A DNA stretch of 64,000 nt. Origin: CAVPJC01 sp963705155. GTDB lineage: Bacteria; Chloroflexota; Anaerolineae; Anaerolineales; UBA4823. The notes beneath the pieces are model-generated. The model made no database searches. It was not told the origin of the DNA and saw nothing but the letters and a program-made list of their open reading frames with translations. The DNA is taken from assembly GCA_963705155.1 (NCBI GenBank), contig CAVPJC010000022.1, positions 62,001-126,000 of the forward strand. The letters are read 5' to 3'. Each line of letters begins with the position of its first letter. Positions within the stretch are counted from its first letter, which is position 1. Positions 56,535-64,000 of the stretch are shown here, piece after piece. A program made the position numbers and the translations under genes.

Positions 56535-59471
56535 ATGAACGAACCCACTTTGTATTTATTGGGCGCTCCACGATTGGAGCGCGGCGGCGAACCTATAGGA
56601 ATGGACACGCGTAAAGCCACAGCGTTGCTGGCTTACCTGGCCCTGGAAAGCAAACAGCACGCCCGCGATTCGCTGGCAGCCCTGCTGTGGCCGGAGTACG
56701 GCCAATCCAGCGCGCGGGCTGCCCTGCGGCGCACGCTCTCTGTCCTGAAAGAGGCTCTTGGGGAAAATATCCTGGAAATCAGCCGGGAGGCCATCGGCAT
56801 CCGTTCCGGTGCGCCGCTCTGGTTCGACGTGGCTGAATTTCGCTGCCTGGTGCGCGACCGCACCAGCCACGGGCATCCTCCCGAGGTGGTGTGCCCGCAT
56901 TGCCTGGCGCCCCTGGGCCAGGCTGCCGCCCTGCACCAGGATCATTTTATGGCGGGCTTTACCCTGCGGGATAGTCCTGCCTTTGATGACTGGCAATTTT
57001 TTCAGACCGAAACCCTGCGCCGCGAGTTAAACCATGTGTTGGAGCTCCTGATCCAGGGGCATTCCATGCAGAAAGCGTATGAAACTGCCATCGGCTTTGC
57101 CCGCCGGCTGCTGGCATCGGACGCACTGCACGAACCCGCCCATCGCCAGCTCATGGAGCTGTATGCTCTGGCCGGGCAGCGCAGCGCCGCCATGCGCCAG
57201 TACCATGAGTGCGTGCGCATTTTGAATGAAGAGCTGGGGGTTGAGCCGCTGGAGGAAACGGTCCGATTGTACGAGGAGATCAAAGCTCAGCGTTTACCGA
57301 CCGGCGTATCGGCCAGCGCCAGCACGCAGGCGCCGGGTGCAGCCGCAGGTCAGAAACCGCGCCCTGCTGGAGGTATGCCCCTGGTTGGGCGAGAGCGGGA
57401 ATGGCCCGGCCTGCTCACAAGCTATGAAAATGCTCAATCCGGCGGGTACTTTCTGGTACTGGAAGGTGAAGCCGGGATTGGAAAAACCCGCCTGGCCGAA
57501 GAATTTTTGCAATTTGTGCGCCCATCCGGCGCGGTTACCCTGACCGGGCGCTGCTATCCAGAAGAAAGCAGTCTGGCGCTGGCTCCTTTTCTGGAAATTG
57601 TTCGAAGCGGACTGGAGAATTCTGCCACAGAAAACTGGCACCAGCTCATCCCCGACCAATGGCTGGCAGAGGCCGCCCGGCTGCTGCCCAGCCTGGGACG
57701 CCTGCGGACGGGGCTAACGGCTGCGCCGGACCCCGAAAGCCCCGGCGCGCAGCTGCGCTTTTTTGAGGGGTTGAGCCAGGTGATCTTCGCACTGGCTGCC
57801 GGCGCCGCGCCGGGGGTGCTTTTTCTGGATGATCTGCAGTGGGCGGACGAAACCTCGCTCGACCTGCTCACCTATCTTGTGAGGCGGCTGCGCGGGCACC
57901 CGCTCTTGATCCTGGTGGCATGGCGCAGCGAAGACCTGCCCGGCACCCACCGGCTGCGGCGTCTGCAGGCCGAAACCCAGCGTAGTGGGTATGGTGGGAC
58001 ATTGGTGTTGGAAAGGCTGTCGGGGGGATCTGTGGCCGAGTTAGTTCGGGCTGCGTTTGGAAATACTGCCCTGCCGCCCGCCTTTTATGAACGTGTCCAC
58101 CGTGAGACAGAAGGACTGCCGTTCTTCTTGAACGAATACCTTGCCATCCTGGCGCAGGCTTCCCCTGAACAACTCCAAAAAGAATGGAATATCCCACAAG
58201 GTGTACGAGATTTAATCTCAGCCCGCCTGGCGCAAGCCGGTGAAACCGGCCGGCAGCTGCTGCAAGCAGCCGCGGTGATCGGGCGATCTTTCGATTTCGA
58301 TATTTTGCATGAGGCCAGCGGGCGCAGTGAGGAAGAAACCATCACCACGTTGGAAGCCCTGGTGACCCGCGGCCTGATCCGGGAGACCCAGTCGGGTGGC
58401 GCTGCAGACAGCCTGATGCGTGTGGAATACGATTTTTTCCACGAAAAAATTCGCTCGCTGATCTACGCAGAAACCAGCCTGGCGCGCCGCCGCCTGCTGC
58501 ACCAGCGGGTGGCTGAGCTCATGGCGGGGCGCGCCCGTGGGCAGGAGGGCGACCGGCTTCTGGCAGGGCAATTGGCCTATCATTACCGGCAGGCCGGACG
58601 GGCTGCTGAAGCCGCAAACTATTACCGCGCCGCCGCTGAGATGGACCGCAAAGTGTACGCCAACGCCGAGGCTCTGGCGCACCTACAGGCGGCTCTGGCG
58701 CTGGGGCACCCGGATACTGCCGGGCTGGATGAGGCGATTGGGGATCTGCATACACGGCGTGGCGATTACCCGCAGGCGCTGGCCAGCTACCAGGCTGCGT
58801 TGGCCTGTATCCCTGCCGGCGGGCTTGATCTGGCCCGCCTGGAACGCAAATTGGGCAATATCTTCCATCGTCTGGGGGAATGGCAAAAGGCTTACGGGCA
58901 TTTTGAGTCTGCCCGGGCTGCCCTGCGCCTATCGGGCGATGCCGGGGAATACGCCCGCCTGCTCGCAGATTGGAGCCGGAGCGCTCACCGACAGGGTGAC
59001 GCCGGCCTGGCGCTGGAAATGGCCAGCCAGGCGCTCCACTTTGCCGAGGCTGCCAACGATGGGCGCGCTCTGGCCCAGGCCCACAACAGCCTGGGCATCC
59101 TGGCGCGCAGCCGGGGCGAGCTGCCCGGGGCGATCGAACATCTGGAACGCAGTCTTGAGATTGCCGGGCAGATTGGTGATATGGATGCACGCGCTGCAGC
59201 GTTGAATAATCTTTCTCTGGTATGCGCCAATGCCGGAGAACTGGAACGCGCCCTGGCCTACACACACACCGCATTGGATTTGTGCCTGCTGGTTGGCGAC
59301 CGCCACCGCGAGGCTGCATTGCATAACAACCTGGCAGATTTGTATCATGCTGCCGGGCAGGAAGAACAGGCCATGCTTCACCTCAAACAGGCCGTAACCA
59401 TCTTTTCGGAGATTGGCGCAAGCGGGGACGATCAACCCCATCCGGAGATCTGGAAATTGACCGAATGGTAG
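56535..59471 (+). CDS. BTAD/SARP-type regulator with AAA ATPase and TPR domains
   Basis: 978 residues, complete. An N-terminal OmpR-like winged helix (LYLLGAPRLERGG through AALRRTLSVLKEALG, residues 1-95) and BTAD helical domain (about 100-250; DALHEPAHRQLMELYALAGQ), as in SARP activators. A STAND-type ATPase follows: Walker A EGEAGIGKTRLAEE at about 312-325 and Walker B VLFLDDLQWADETS at about 427. The C-terminal 400 residues are TPR repeats. SARP-type domains bind direct heptamer repeats near the -35 region; such repeats are present just upstream. The gene is divergent from the cytochrome gene, so self-control and control of the neighbours is plausible but unproven. Confidence 0.88.
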   Translation: MNEPTLYLLGAPRLERGGEPIGMDTRKATALLAYLALESKQHARDSLAALLWPEYGQSSARAALRRTLSVLKEALGENILEISREAIGIRSGAPLWFDVAEFRCLVRDRTSHGHPPEVVCPHCLAPLGQAAALHQDHFMAGFTLRDSPAFDDWQFFQTETLRRELNHVLELLIQGHSMQKAYETAIGFARRLLASDALHEPAHRQLMELYALAGQRSAAMRQYHECVRILNEELGVEPLEETVRLYEEIKAQRLPTGVSASASTQAPGAAAGQKPRPAGGMPLVGREREWPGLLTSYENAQSGGYFLVLEGEAGIGKTRLAEEFLQFVRPSGAVTLTGRCYPEESSLALAPFLEIVRSGLENSATENWHQLIPDQWLAEAARLLPSLGRLRTGLTAAPDPESPGAQLRFFEGLSQVIFALAAGAAPGVLFLDDLQWADETSLDLLTYLVRRLRGHPLLILVAWRSEDLPGTHRLRRLQAETQRSGYGGTLVLERLSGGSVAELVRAAFGNTALPPAFYERVHRETEGLPFFLNEYLAILAQASPEQLQKEWNIPQGVRDLISARLAQAGETGRQLLQAAAVIGRSFDFDILHEASGRSEEETITTLEALVTRGLIRETQSGGAADSLMRVEYDFFHEKIRSLIYAETSLARRRLLHQRVAELMAGRARGQEGDRLLAGQLAYHYRQAGRAAEAANYYRAAAEMDRKVYANAEALAHLQAALALGHPDTAGLDEAIGDLHTRRGDYPQALASYQAALACIPAGGLDLARLERKLGNIFHRLGEWQKAYGHFESARAALRLSGDAGEYARLLADWSRSAHRQGDAGLALEMASQALHFAEAANDGRALAQAHNSLGILARSRGELPGAIEHLERSLEIAGQIGDMDARAAALNNLSLVCANAGELERALAYTHTALDLCLLVGDRHREAALHNNLADLYHAAGQEEQAMLHLKQAVTIFSEIGASGDDQPHPEIWKLTEW

Positions 59472-59508
59472 CCGGGGAAATTCTAACAAAGCTCTAATCA
59501 AAGCCCAC

Positions 59509-59570
59509 TTGACAAATCAGACGGGGGAGGAATATAGTTAAGCCCATTTAACTTATTAGGTGGATTAACT
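59509..59570 (+). promoter_or_regulatory. Promoter and MarR-type operator
   Basis: TTGACA (59,509-59,514), 18-bp spacer and TATAGT (59,533-59,538). AGTTAA-N6-TTAACT (59,536-59,553) is a perfect inverted repeat overlapping the -10 and +1, and a further TTAACT lies at 59,565-59,570. This is a typical site for autorepression by the MarR protein encoded directly downstream. Confidence 0.7.
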
Positions 59571-59573
59571 ATT

Positions 59574-60017
59574 ATGACTGCTCCCCAACAGTTTACCCTT
59601 GTCCTGCGGGATTGGGCCGAGATCTTCATGCACAGATCCATGCGTGATTTCAAGCGCTTCATGGACGAATTTGGCCTTTCGGCTTCGCAATTGAATACCC
59701 TGATGCGCCTGTACCATGGCGGCAAATGCGGCGTGGGCGATATTGGTGATCAGCTGGGGGTGACCGATGCCGCCGCAAGCCAGATGGTGGATCGCATGGT
59801 GCAGCAGGGGCTGTTCATTCGCGCCGAAGACAGCAGCGACCGCCGGATGCGCAAAGTGGACCTGACGGATAAGGCCCGGGAGCTGGTCGAGGCGGGTATT
59901 GAGGCGCGGCGGCGTTGGTTAGAAGACCTGACCGCAACACTGACACCCAAAGAACAGGAGTTGATCATCCATGCGCTGGTCTTGTTGACGGACGCAGCAC
60001 GTAAACTGGAGAATTGA
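59574..60017 (+). CDS. MarR-family transcriptional repressor
   Basis: 147 residues. Winged helix with LSASQLNTLMRLYHGGKCGVGDIGDQLGVTDAAASQMVDRMVQQGL (about 40-85) and the beta-wing DSSDRRMRKVDLTDKA. MarR repressors are released by small, often toxic, ligands. Control of the ABC exporter genes that follow after 46 bases is very likely. AGGTGG precedes ATG 59,574. Confidence 0.9.
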   Translation: MTAPQQFTLVLRDWAEIFMHRSMRDFKRFMDEFGLSASQLNTLMRLYHGGKCGVGDIGDQLGVTDAAASQMVDRMVQQGLFIRAEDSSDRRMRKVDLTDKARELVEAGIEARRRWLEDLTATLTPKEQELIIHALVLLTDAARKLEN

Positions 60018-60063
60018 ACGCTATGAGAACTACACATCACTCACCCGGAATTTGGAGCCAACC

Positions 60064-62014
60064 TTGAACAACCGACGATTTTCCAGAGCCAACCGGCCGG
60101 TGCAGCGTGGCGCAATGGGACGGGCAATCCGCTACCTCTCACGCTACCGGCGCCAGGCCGCTTTGCCCTACCTTTTTCTGATCATCGCCACGCTTTCGCA
60201 GCTGGCCGTGCCGCGCATGGTGCGCAATGTCATCGATGCCGTCACCGGAGGCGTTCTGGCTAAAACCATGCTTGAAAACCTGGCCAAGATCCCCTCTGCG
60301 GCCATTTCGCAGGCGCTTCCCAGGATCCTGGATTTGTTGAAGTACCCTGCAAGTTGGACCCAGGACCAACTGGTTGCCCAGTTGACCCAATCGCGGGATG
60401 GCGCTCCGCGGGCGATCGTGACTGCCGGGATTGCCATCGTCCTGTTTGCCACGCTGCGCGGTTTTTTTGCATTTTTGCAGGCTTACTGGGCTGAACGCAA
60501 TTCGCAAGAAGTGGCATTTGACCTGCGCAACGACCTGTTTGCCAAGATCCAACGCCTGTCTTTTTCGTACCATGACCGCAACCAGACCGGACAGCTTATG
60601 ATCCGCGCCACCGACGATGTGGAAAAAGTGCGCCTCTTTGTGGGGCAGGGGCTGCTGCAGCTGGTGAGCGCAGTGGTGTTGCTCAGTGGAACTCTGATCA
60701 TCATCTTTTCCACCAACGCCAGACTGGCGCTGGTCACCATCTGGATCCTGCCGGTGGCGCTGGTGCTGTTCATCTTTTTTGGGCATGGTCAGCCAGCCGC
60801 TGTTTGCAAAGGTGCAGCAAAAAATTTCCACCCTGAACACCATCCTGCAGGAGAACATGGCAGGCATCAAGGTGGTGAAAGCTTTCACCCGCGAACCCGG
60901 TGAGCAGGCCAAGTTCAAAGTCGCCGCCGATGACCTGATGAGCCAGCAGATCGGCATCTCGCGCCTGTTTGCCTTCCTCTTTCCGCTGGTCTTTCTGGTG
61001 GCCAATCTGGGGCAGGCGACCACGCTGTTTGCCGGAGGCCAGCAGATCATCGCTGGAACGCTGACCCTGGGCGAGTGGCAGGAGTTCAGCCTGTACCTGA
61101 TCTATCTGTTTTTCCCGGTGGCGCAGTTCGGTTTTATTATCACCCAGTTCGGGCAGGCTTCGGCTTCAGCGGCGCGTATCTTTGAAATCCTGGATGCAAA
61201 AAGCGATGTCACCGATAAACCCGGCGCCCTCACATTGCCCCAGGTGCAGGGAAATGTGCGCTTTGAGAATGTCTCTTTTCGTTATTTTGGCAGCGGCGAT
61301 CCGGTGTTAAAGAATGTCAGCTTCGAGGCCGTTCCCGGGCAGACGGTGGCGCTGCTGGGCGCGACCGGATCAGGCAAGACCAGCATCATCAACCTGCTGC
61401 CGCGCTTCTACGATCCTTCTGAAGGGCGCATCACCATCGATGGAGTCGATCTGCGTGATGTCACTTTGGATAGTTTGCGCTCGCAGATCGGTATTGTGCT
61501 GCAGGAAACCACGCTCTTTGCCGGCACCATCCGGGATAACATTGCATTCGGCAAACCCGAAGCGACCATGGACGAGGTGGTTGCCGCAGCCCAGGCGGCT
61601 GCAGCCCATGATTTCATCCTGTCGTTCCCGCAGGGATATGACACCCCCGTGGGTGAGCGCGGCGCTACGCTGAGCGGTGGACAGAAGCAGCGTGTGGCGA
61701 TTGCCCGCGCCCTGCTGCTCAACCCACGCATCCTCATCCTGGATGACTCAACCTCCAGCGTGGACCTGGCGACTGAAGCCCAGATCCAGGAAGCGCTGGA
61801 CAGGCTCATGAAGGGCCGCACCAGTTTCGTCATTGCCCAGCGCATCAGCACGGTGATCAACGCCGACCAAATCCTGGTGTTGGATAAGGGGCAGGTGGTG
61901 GCGCAAGGCACACACCGGGACCTGATGGAAGAGAGCGAAGTTTACGCTGAGATTTACACTTCTCAACTGGTGGGCGAGGAGAAAGTGGAAATCCGGCAGG
62001 AGATTGGAGCTTAA
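60064..62014 (+). CDS. ABC exporter subunit with degenerate nucleotide site (LmrC/BmrC/TM287-like), frameshifted
   Basis: About 651 residues: six-helix exporter domain plus nucleotide-binding domain. Walker A is GATGSGKTS and the signature LSGGQKQR is canonical, but Walker B reads ILILDD (Asp in place of catalytic Glu) and the H-loop is VIAQR (Gln in place of His). These are the marks of the degenerate partner in heterodimeric exporters. A long external loop of about 65 residues lies between helices 1 and 2. One base change near 60,780 breaks the frame. Start TTG 60,064 has GGAG 6 bases upstream; TTG 60,052 is the alternative. A 14-codon frame (60,023-60,067) overlaps this start and might couple translation. 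Confidence 0.87.
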
Positions 62015-62015
62015 T

Positions 62016-64000
62016 ATGTTTGGTGGTGGTCCGCGCAATTTATTGATGCAAGAAACAAGCAAACCCAAACGCCTCAGCGTAACACTGGCTCGCCTGGGCA
62101 GGTATTTCAAGCCCTGGTGGCCTGTGCTGTTGCTGACAGCCTTTCTGGTGATCATCTCCACCTGGGCTCAAGTTACCACGCCAGAGCTGAGCGGGCAGCT
62201 GGTGGATTGCTACCTGGCTCCAGCTTCTGTGAGCAGCGCCGCGGTCGATTTTGGAATGGGCGGTTCTGCCTCGAGCAGCGCCCAATCTAACTGCTGGCTG
62301 GAAGCGGGGCGCCAGCCGCAGGGTCTGACTCAGACGATTATCAAAACGGCTTTCCTGGCGGGAGATTTTAATCCACCGGGATTGAATCTGGATACCGCCG
62401 AACGACTGGCAGGTCTGGGGCGCGTGGTGCTGTTAATCGTCGTTCTGTTCATCATGGGCGCTGTGCTCACCGGTCTGACCTTCTTCTCGATGACCTGGGC
62501 CGGGCAGCATGTGCTGCGCACGATGCGCCTGGAGGTTTTCCAGCATCTGCACCGTTTATCGCTCTCGTATTATGCTGAGCATGAGGTGGGCGACCTGATG
62601 AGCCGCATTACCAACGATACCGAAACGATCGCCCAGGCCATCAATTTCGCGCTGGTGAACGTAGCCAGTGGAGCTTTGTTGCTGGTGTGGATTGCGTACA
62701 ATATGTTGGCCAAGAGTGTGCCTTTTGCGCTTCTGAGCATGGTGGTTGTGCCGGCAATGGCCATAGCTACCACCTGGTTTTCCGGGCAGGCCCGCAAGGC
62801 TTTTCGGCAGTCGCGCAAAGAGATGGGCAACGTAAATGCTGAGCTTCAGGAGAGCATCGCCGCGGTGCGGGAGGTGCAGGCGTTCAACCGGGCAGAAGAA
62901 AATATTGAAAATTTCCGCGTGGCCAACGCCGCCAACCGGGACGCCAATATCCGCGCCGTGGCTTTCACCAGCGCCCTGGCGCCCGCCCTCGAAGCGCTGG
63001 GCTACCTGGCTCTGGCGATTGTGACCGTTACGGGGGGCTATGTTCTGCTGGGCGGGCAGTCTCTTTTTGGAACCACCGTTTCTCTGGGGCTGGTGATTAC
63101 CTTCCTGGGCTATGTGCAGCGCTTCAACCAGCCCATCCAGCAGATTTCAACGCTGTGGACCAATATCCAGAGCGCCATCGCCGGGGCTGAGCGCATCTTC
63201 GGCTTGCTGGACGAGAACCCCGCTGTCCAGGATGCGCCCAATGCTGAAAGCATGACTGCAATTCAAGGCCGGGTGGAGTTTCAGAACGTCTCCGCGGCTT
63301 ACGAAAAAGGTGTGCCGGTGCTCGAAAATGTGAGCTTCACCGCTGAGCCGGGTCAAACCATTGCCATCGTTGGCCCGACGGGTGCAGGCAAGACCACTAT
63401 CATCAACCTGCTGCCGCGCTTTTACGATGTAACCGATGGCGCCGTGTTGATCGATGGGGTTGATGTGCGCCATGTCACGCTGGAATCTTTGCGCAAGCAG
63501 ATTGGCGTTGTGCTGCAGGACACATTTTTGTTCAGTACCACCGTGATGGAAAACATCCGTTTCGGGCGGCCCGAGGCCAGCGATGAGGAGGTGGTGGCGG
63601 CTGCAAAACTCGCCCACGCCGACACCTTCGTCGAGCGCCTGTCTCAAGGTTACCAGACCATCCTGGGCGAACGCGGCAGCGGCCTGAGCCAGGGCCAGCG
63701 GCAGCTGCTGGCGATTGCCCGGGCTGCACTGGCAAACCCGCGTATTTTGATCCTGGATGAGGCCACCTCGAGCGTGGACACACGCACCGAGCGATTGATC
63801 CAGAAAGCGCTGGAGGTGCTGCTGGCAGGACGCACCAGCTTTGTCATCGCCCATCGTCTGAGCACCATCCGCAATGCCGATATGCTCCTGGTGCTGGATC
63901 AAGGCCAGATCGTGGAACGCGGCCGGCATGAAGATCTGCTTGCCAGGAAAGGTTTTTATTACAACCTGTACATGAGCCAGTACCGCCGGCAGGATGAGGC
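62016..64000 (+). CDS. ABC exporter subunit, canonical partner (LmrD/BmrD/TM288-like), cut by window end
   Basis: At least 661 residues, open to the end of the window with no stop. Start ATG 62,016, 1 base after the previous stop. Six helices (ALLLVWIAYNML among others), then Walker A VGPTGAGKTT, signature LSQGQRQLL (noncanonical Gln, as in TM288-type partners), Walker B ILILDEATSSVD and H-loop AHRLSTI. Thus one competent site is built from this Walker pair and the partner's LSGGQ. The external loop between helices 1 and 2 is about 85 residues and contains two Cys. It probably exports drugs or lipids with the preceding subunit; control by the MarR protein is inferred. Confidence 0.9.
   Translation, partial: MFGGGPRNLLMQETSKPKRLSVTLARLGRYFKPWWPVLLLTAFLVIISTWAQVTTPELSGQLVDCYLAPASVSSAAVDFGMGGSASSSAQSNCWLEAGRQPQGLTQTIIKTAFLAGDFNPPGLNLDTAERLAGLGRVVLLIVVLFIMGAVLTGLTFFSMTWAGQHVLRTMRLEVFQHLHRLSLSYYAEHEVGDLMSRITNDTETIAQAINFALVNVASGALLLVWIAYNMLAKSVPFALLSMVVVPAMAIATTWFSGQARKAFRQSRKEMGNVNAELQESIAAVREVQAFNRAEENIENFRVANAANRDANIRAVAFTSALAPALEALGYLALAIVTVTGGYVLLGGQSLFGTTVSLGLVITFLGYVQRFNQPIQQISTLWTNIQSAIAGAERIFGLLDENPAVQDAPNAESMTAIQGRVEFQNVSAAYEKGVPVLENVSFTAEPGQTIAIVGPTGAGKTTIINLLPRFYDVTDGAVLIDGVDVRHVTLESLRKQIGVVLQDTFLFSTTVMENIRFGRPEASDEEVVAAAKLAHADTFVERLSQGYQTILGERGSGLSQGQRQLLAIARAALANPRILILDEATSSVDTRTERLIQKALEVLLAGRTSFVIAHRLSTIRNADMLLVLDQGQIVERGRHEDLLARKGFYYNLYMSQYRRQDE

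Noticed and set aside
60023..60067. 14-codon leader peptide before the exporter
   Set aside because: No Shine-Dalgarno or attenuator structure is evident; mentioned only as a possible coupling frame.
60139..61050. Long minus-strand open frames opposite the ABC exporter (also 1,918-2,649; 58,519-59,319; 61,408-61,911; 63,147-63,929)
   Set aside because: They are antisense to genes with full family motifs, have no start signals and show low-complexity Arg/Gln-rich products typical of shadow frames in GC-rich DNA.
1..64000. CRISPR arrays, tRNA/rRNA genes, insertion sequences, phage genes
   Set aside because: No repeat-spacer pattern, cloverleaf or transposase/integrase-like protein was recognised on either strand.

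Overview
The window is a GC-rich bacterial chromosome segment, most likely from a Chloroflexota (Anaerolineae-like) organism. The assignment rests on gene style: MalT-type LuxR ATPase regulators, a BTAD-AAA-TPR regulator, a non-pyrrolysine MttB homologue, PotABCD-like transporters, secreted propeller proteins and membrane-anchored diheme cytochromes. No rRNA, tRNA, CRISPR array, transposase or phage gene was seen. The window ends inside an ABC transporter gene.

Bases 1-12,640 form a copper/oxidation block: CopZ-like chaperone, CopA-type Cu ATPase, a secreted YtkA-like protein, a NarL-type sensor kinase and response regulator, a small unknown protein, and a very large secreted multicopper oxidase. 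Reading frames here break every 100-300 bases although all catalytic motifs survive. Most breaks are repaired by removing one extra base, so they look like uncorrected insertion errors, not gene decay. Later genes break much less often.

Bases 12,777-26,770 hold a truncated LuxR remnant, a CN-hydrolase/Lnt-like protein, a MalT-type regulator, a 90-bp MITE-like hairpin with an adjacent palindrome, a diheme cytochrome, a flavoprotein, and secreted or anchored proteins (LysM/M23 lipoprotein, DUF1906 plus propeller, sialidase-like propeller). Bases 26,782-31,702 carry two GGDEF proteins (one degenerate), an SRPBCC protein and an AlkA-like glycosylase that share a symmetric -10 element.

Bases 31,706-46,219 are metabolic: an EamA exporter; a DeoR-MttB operon divergent from an MFS transporter across a textbook operator; an unknown alpha-toroid protein; and an apparent operon of SBP, two permeases, ATPase, PHP hydrolase, FGGY kinase and GpsA-like dehydrogenase, with a SorC regulator upstream.

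Bases 46,414-59,471 are the most interesting part. After galT, six genes on the minus strand encode a SpoIIE phosphatase fused to an RsbW-like kinase, two STAS proteins, two paralogues of an unrecognised family and a phytoene-desaturase-like flavoprotein. Upstream lie a membrane protein and two diheme cytochromes, one with a CX3CH heme motif, and then a divergent BTAD regulator. The promoters of the phosphatase gene and the first cytochrome gene share one architecture: three direct heptamers (CGTTACG type) placed 9 bp from an extended -10. This suggests an activator regulon, with the BTAD protein as prime candidate regulator.

Bases 59,574-64,000 encode a MarR repressor with a clear promoter and operator, then a heterodimeric ABC exporter (degenerate subunit followed by canonical subunit). 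The second subunit is cut by the window end.
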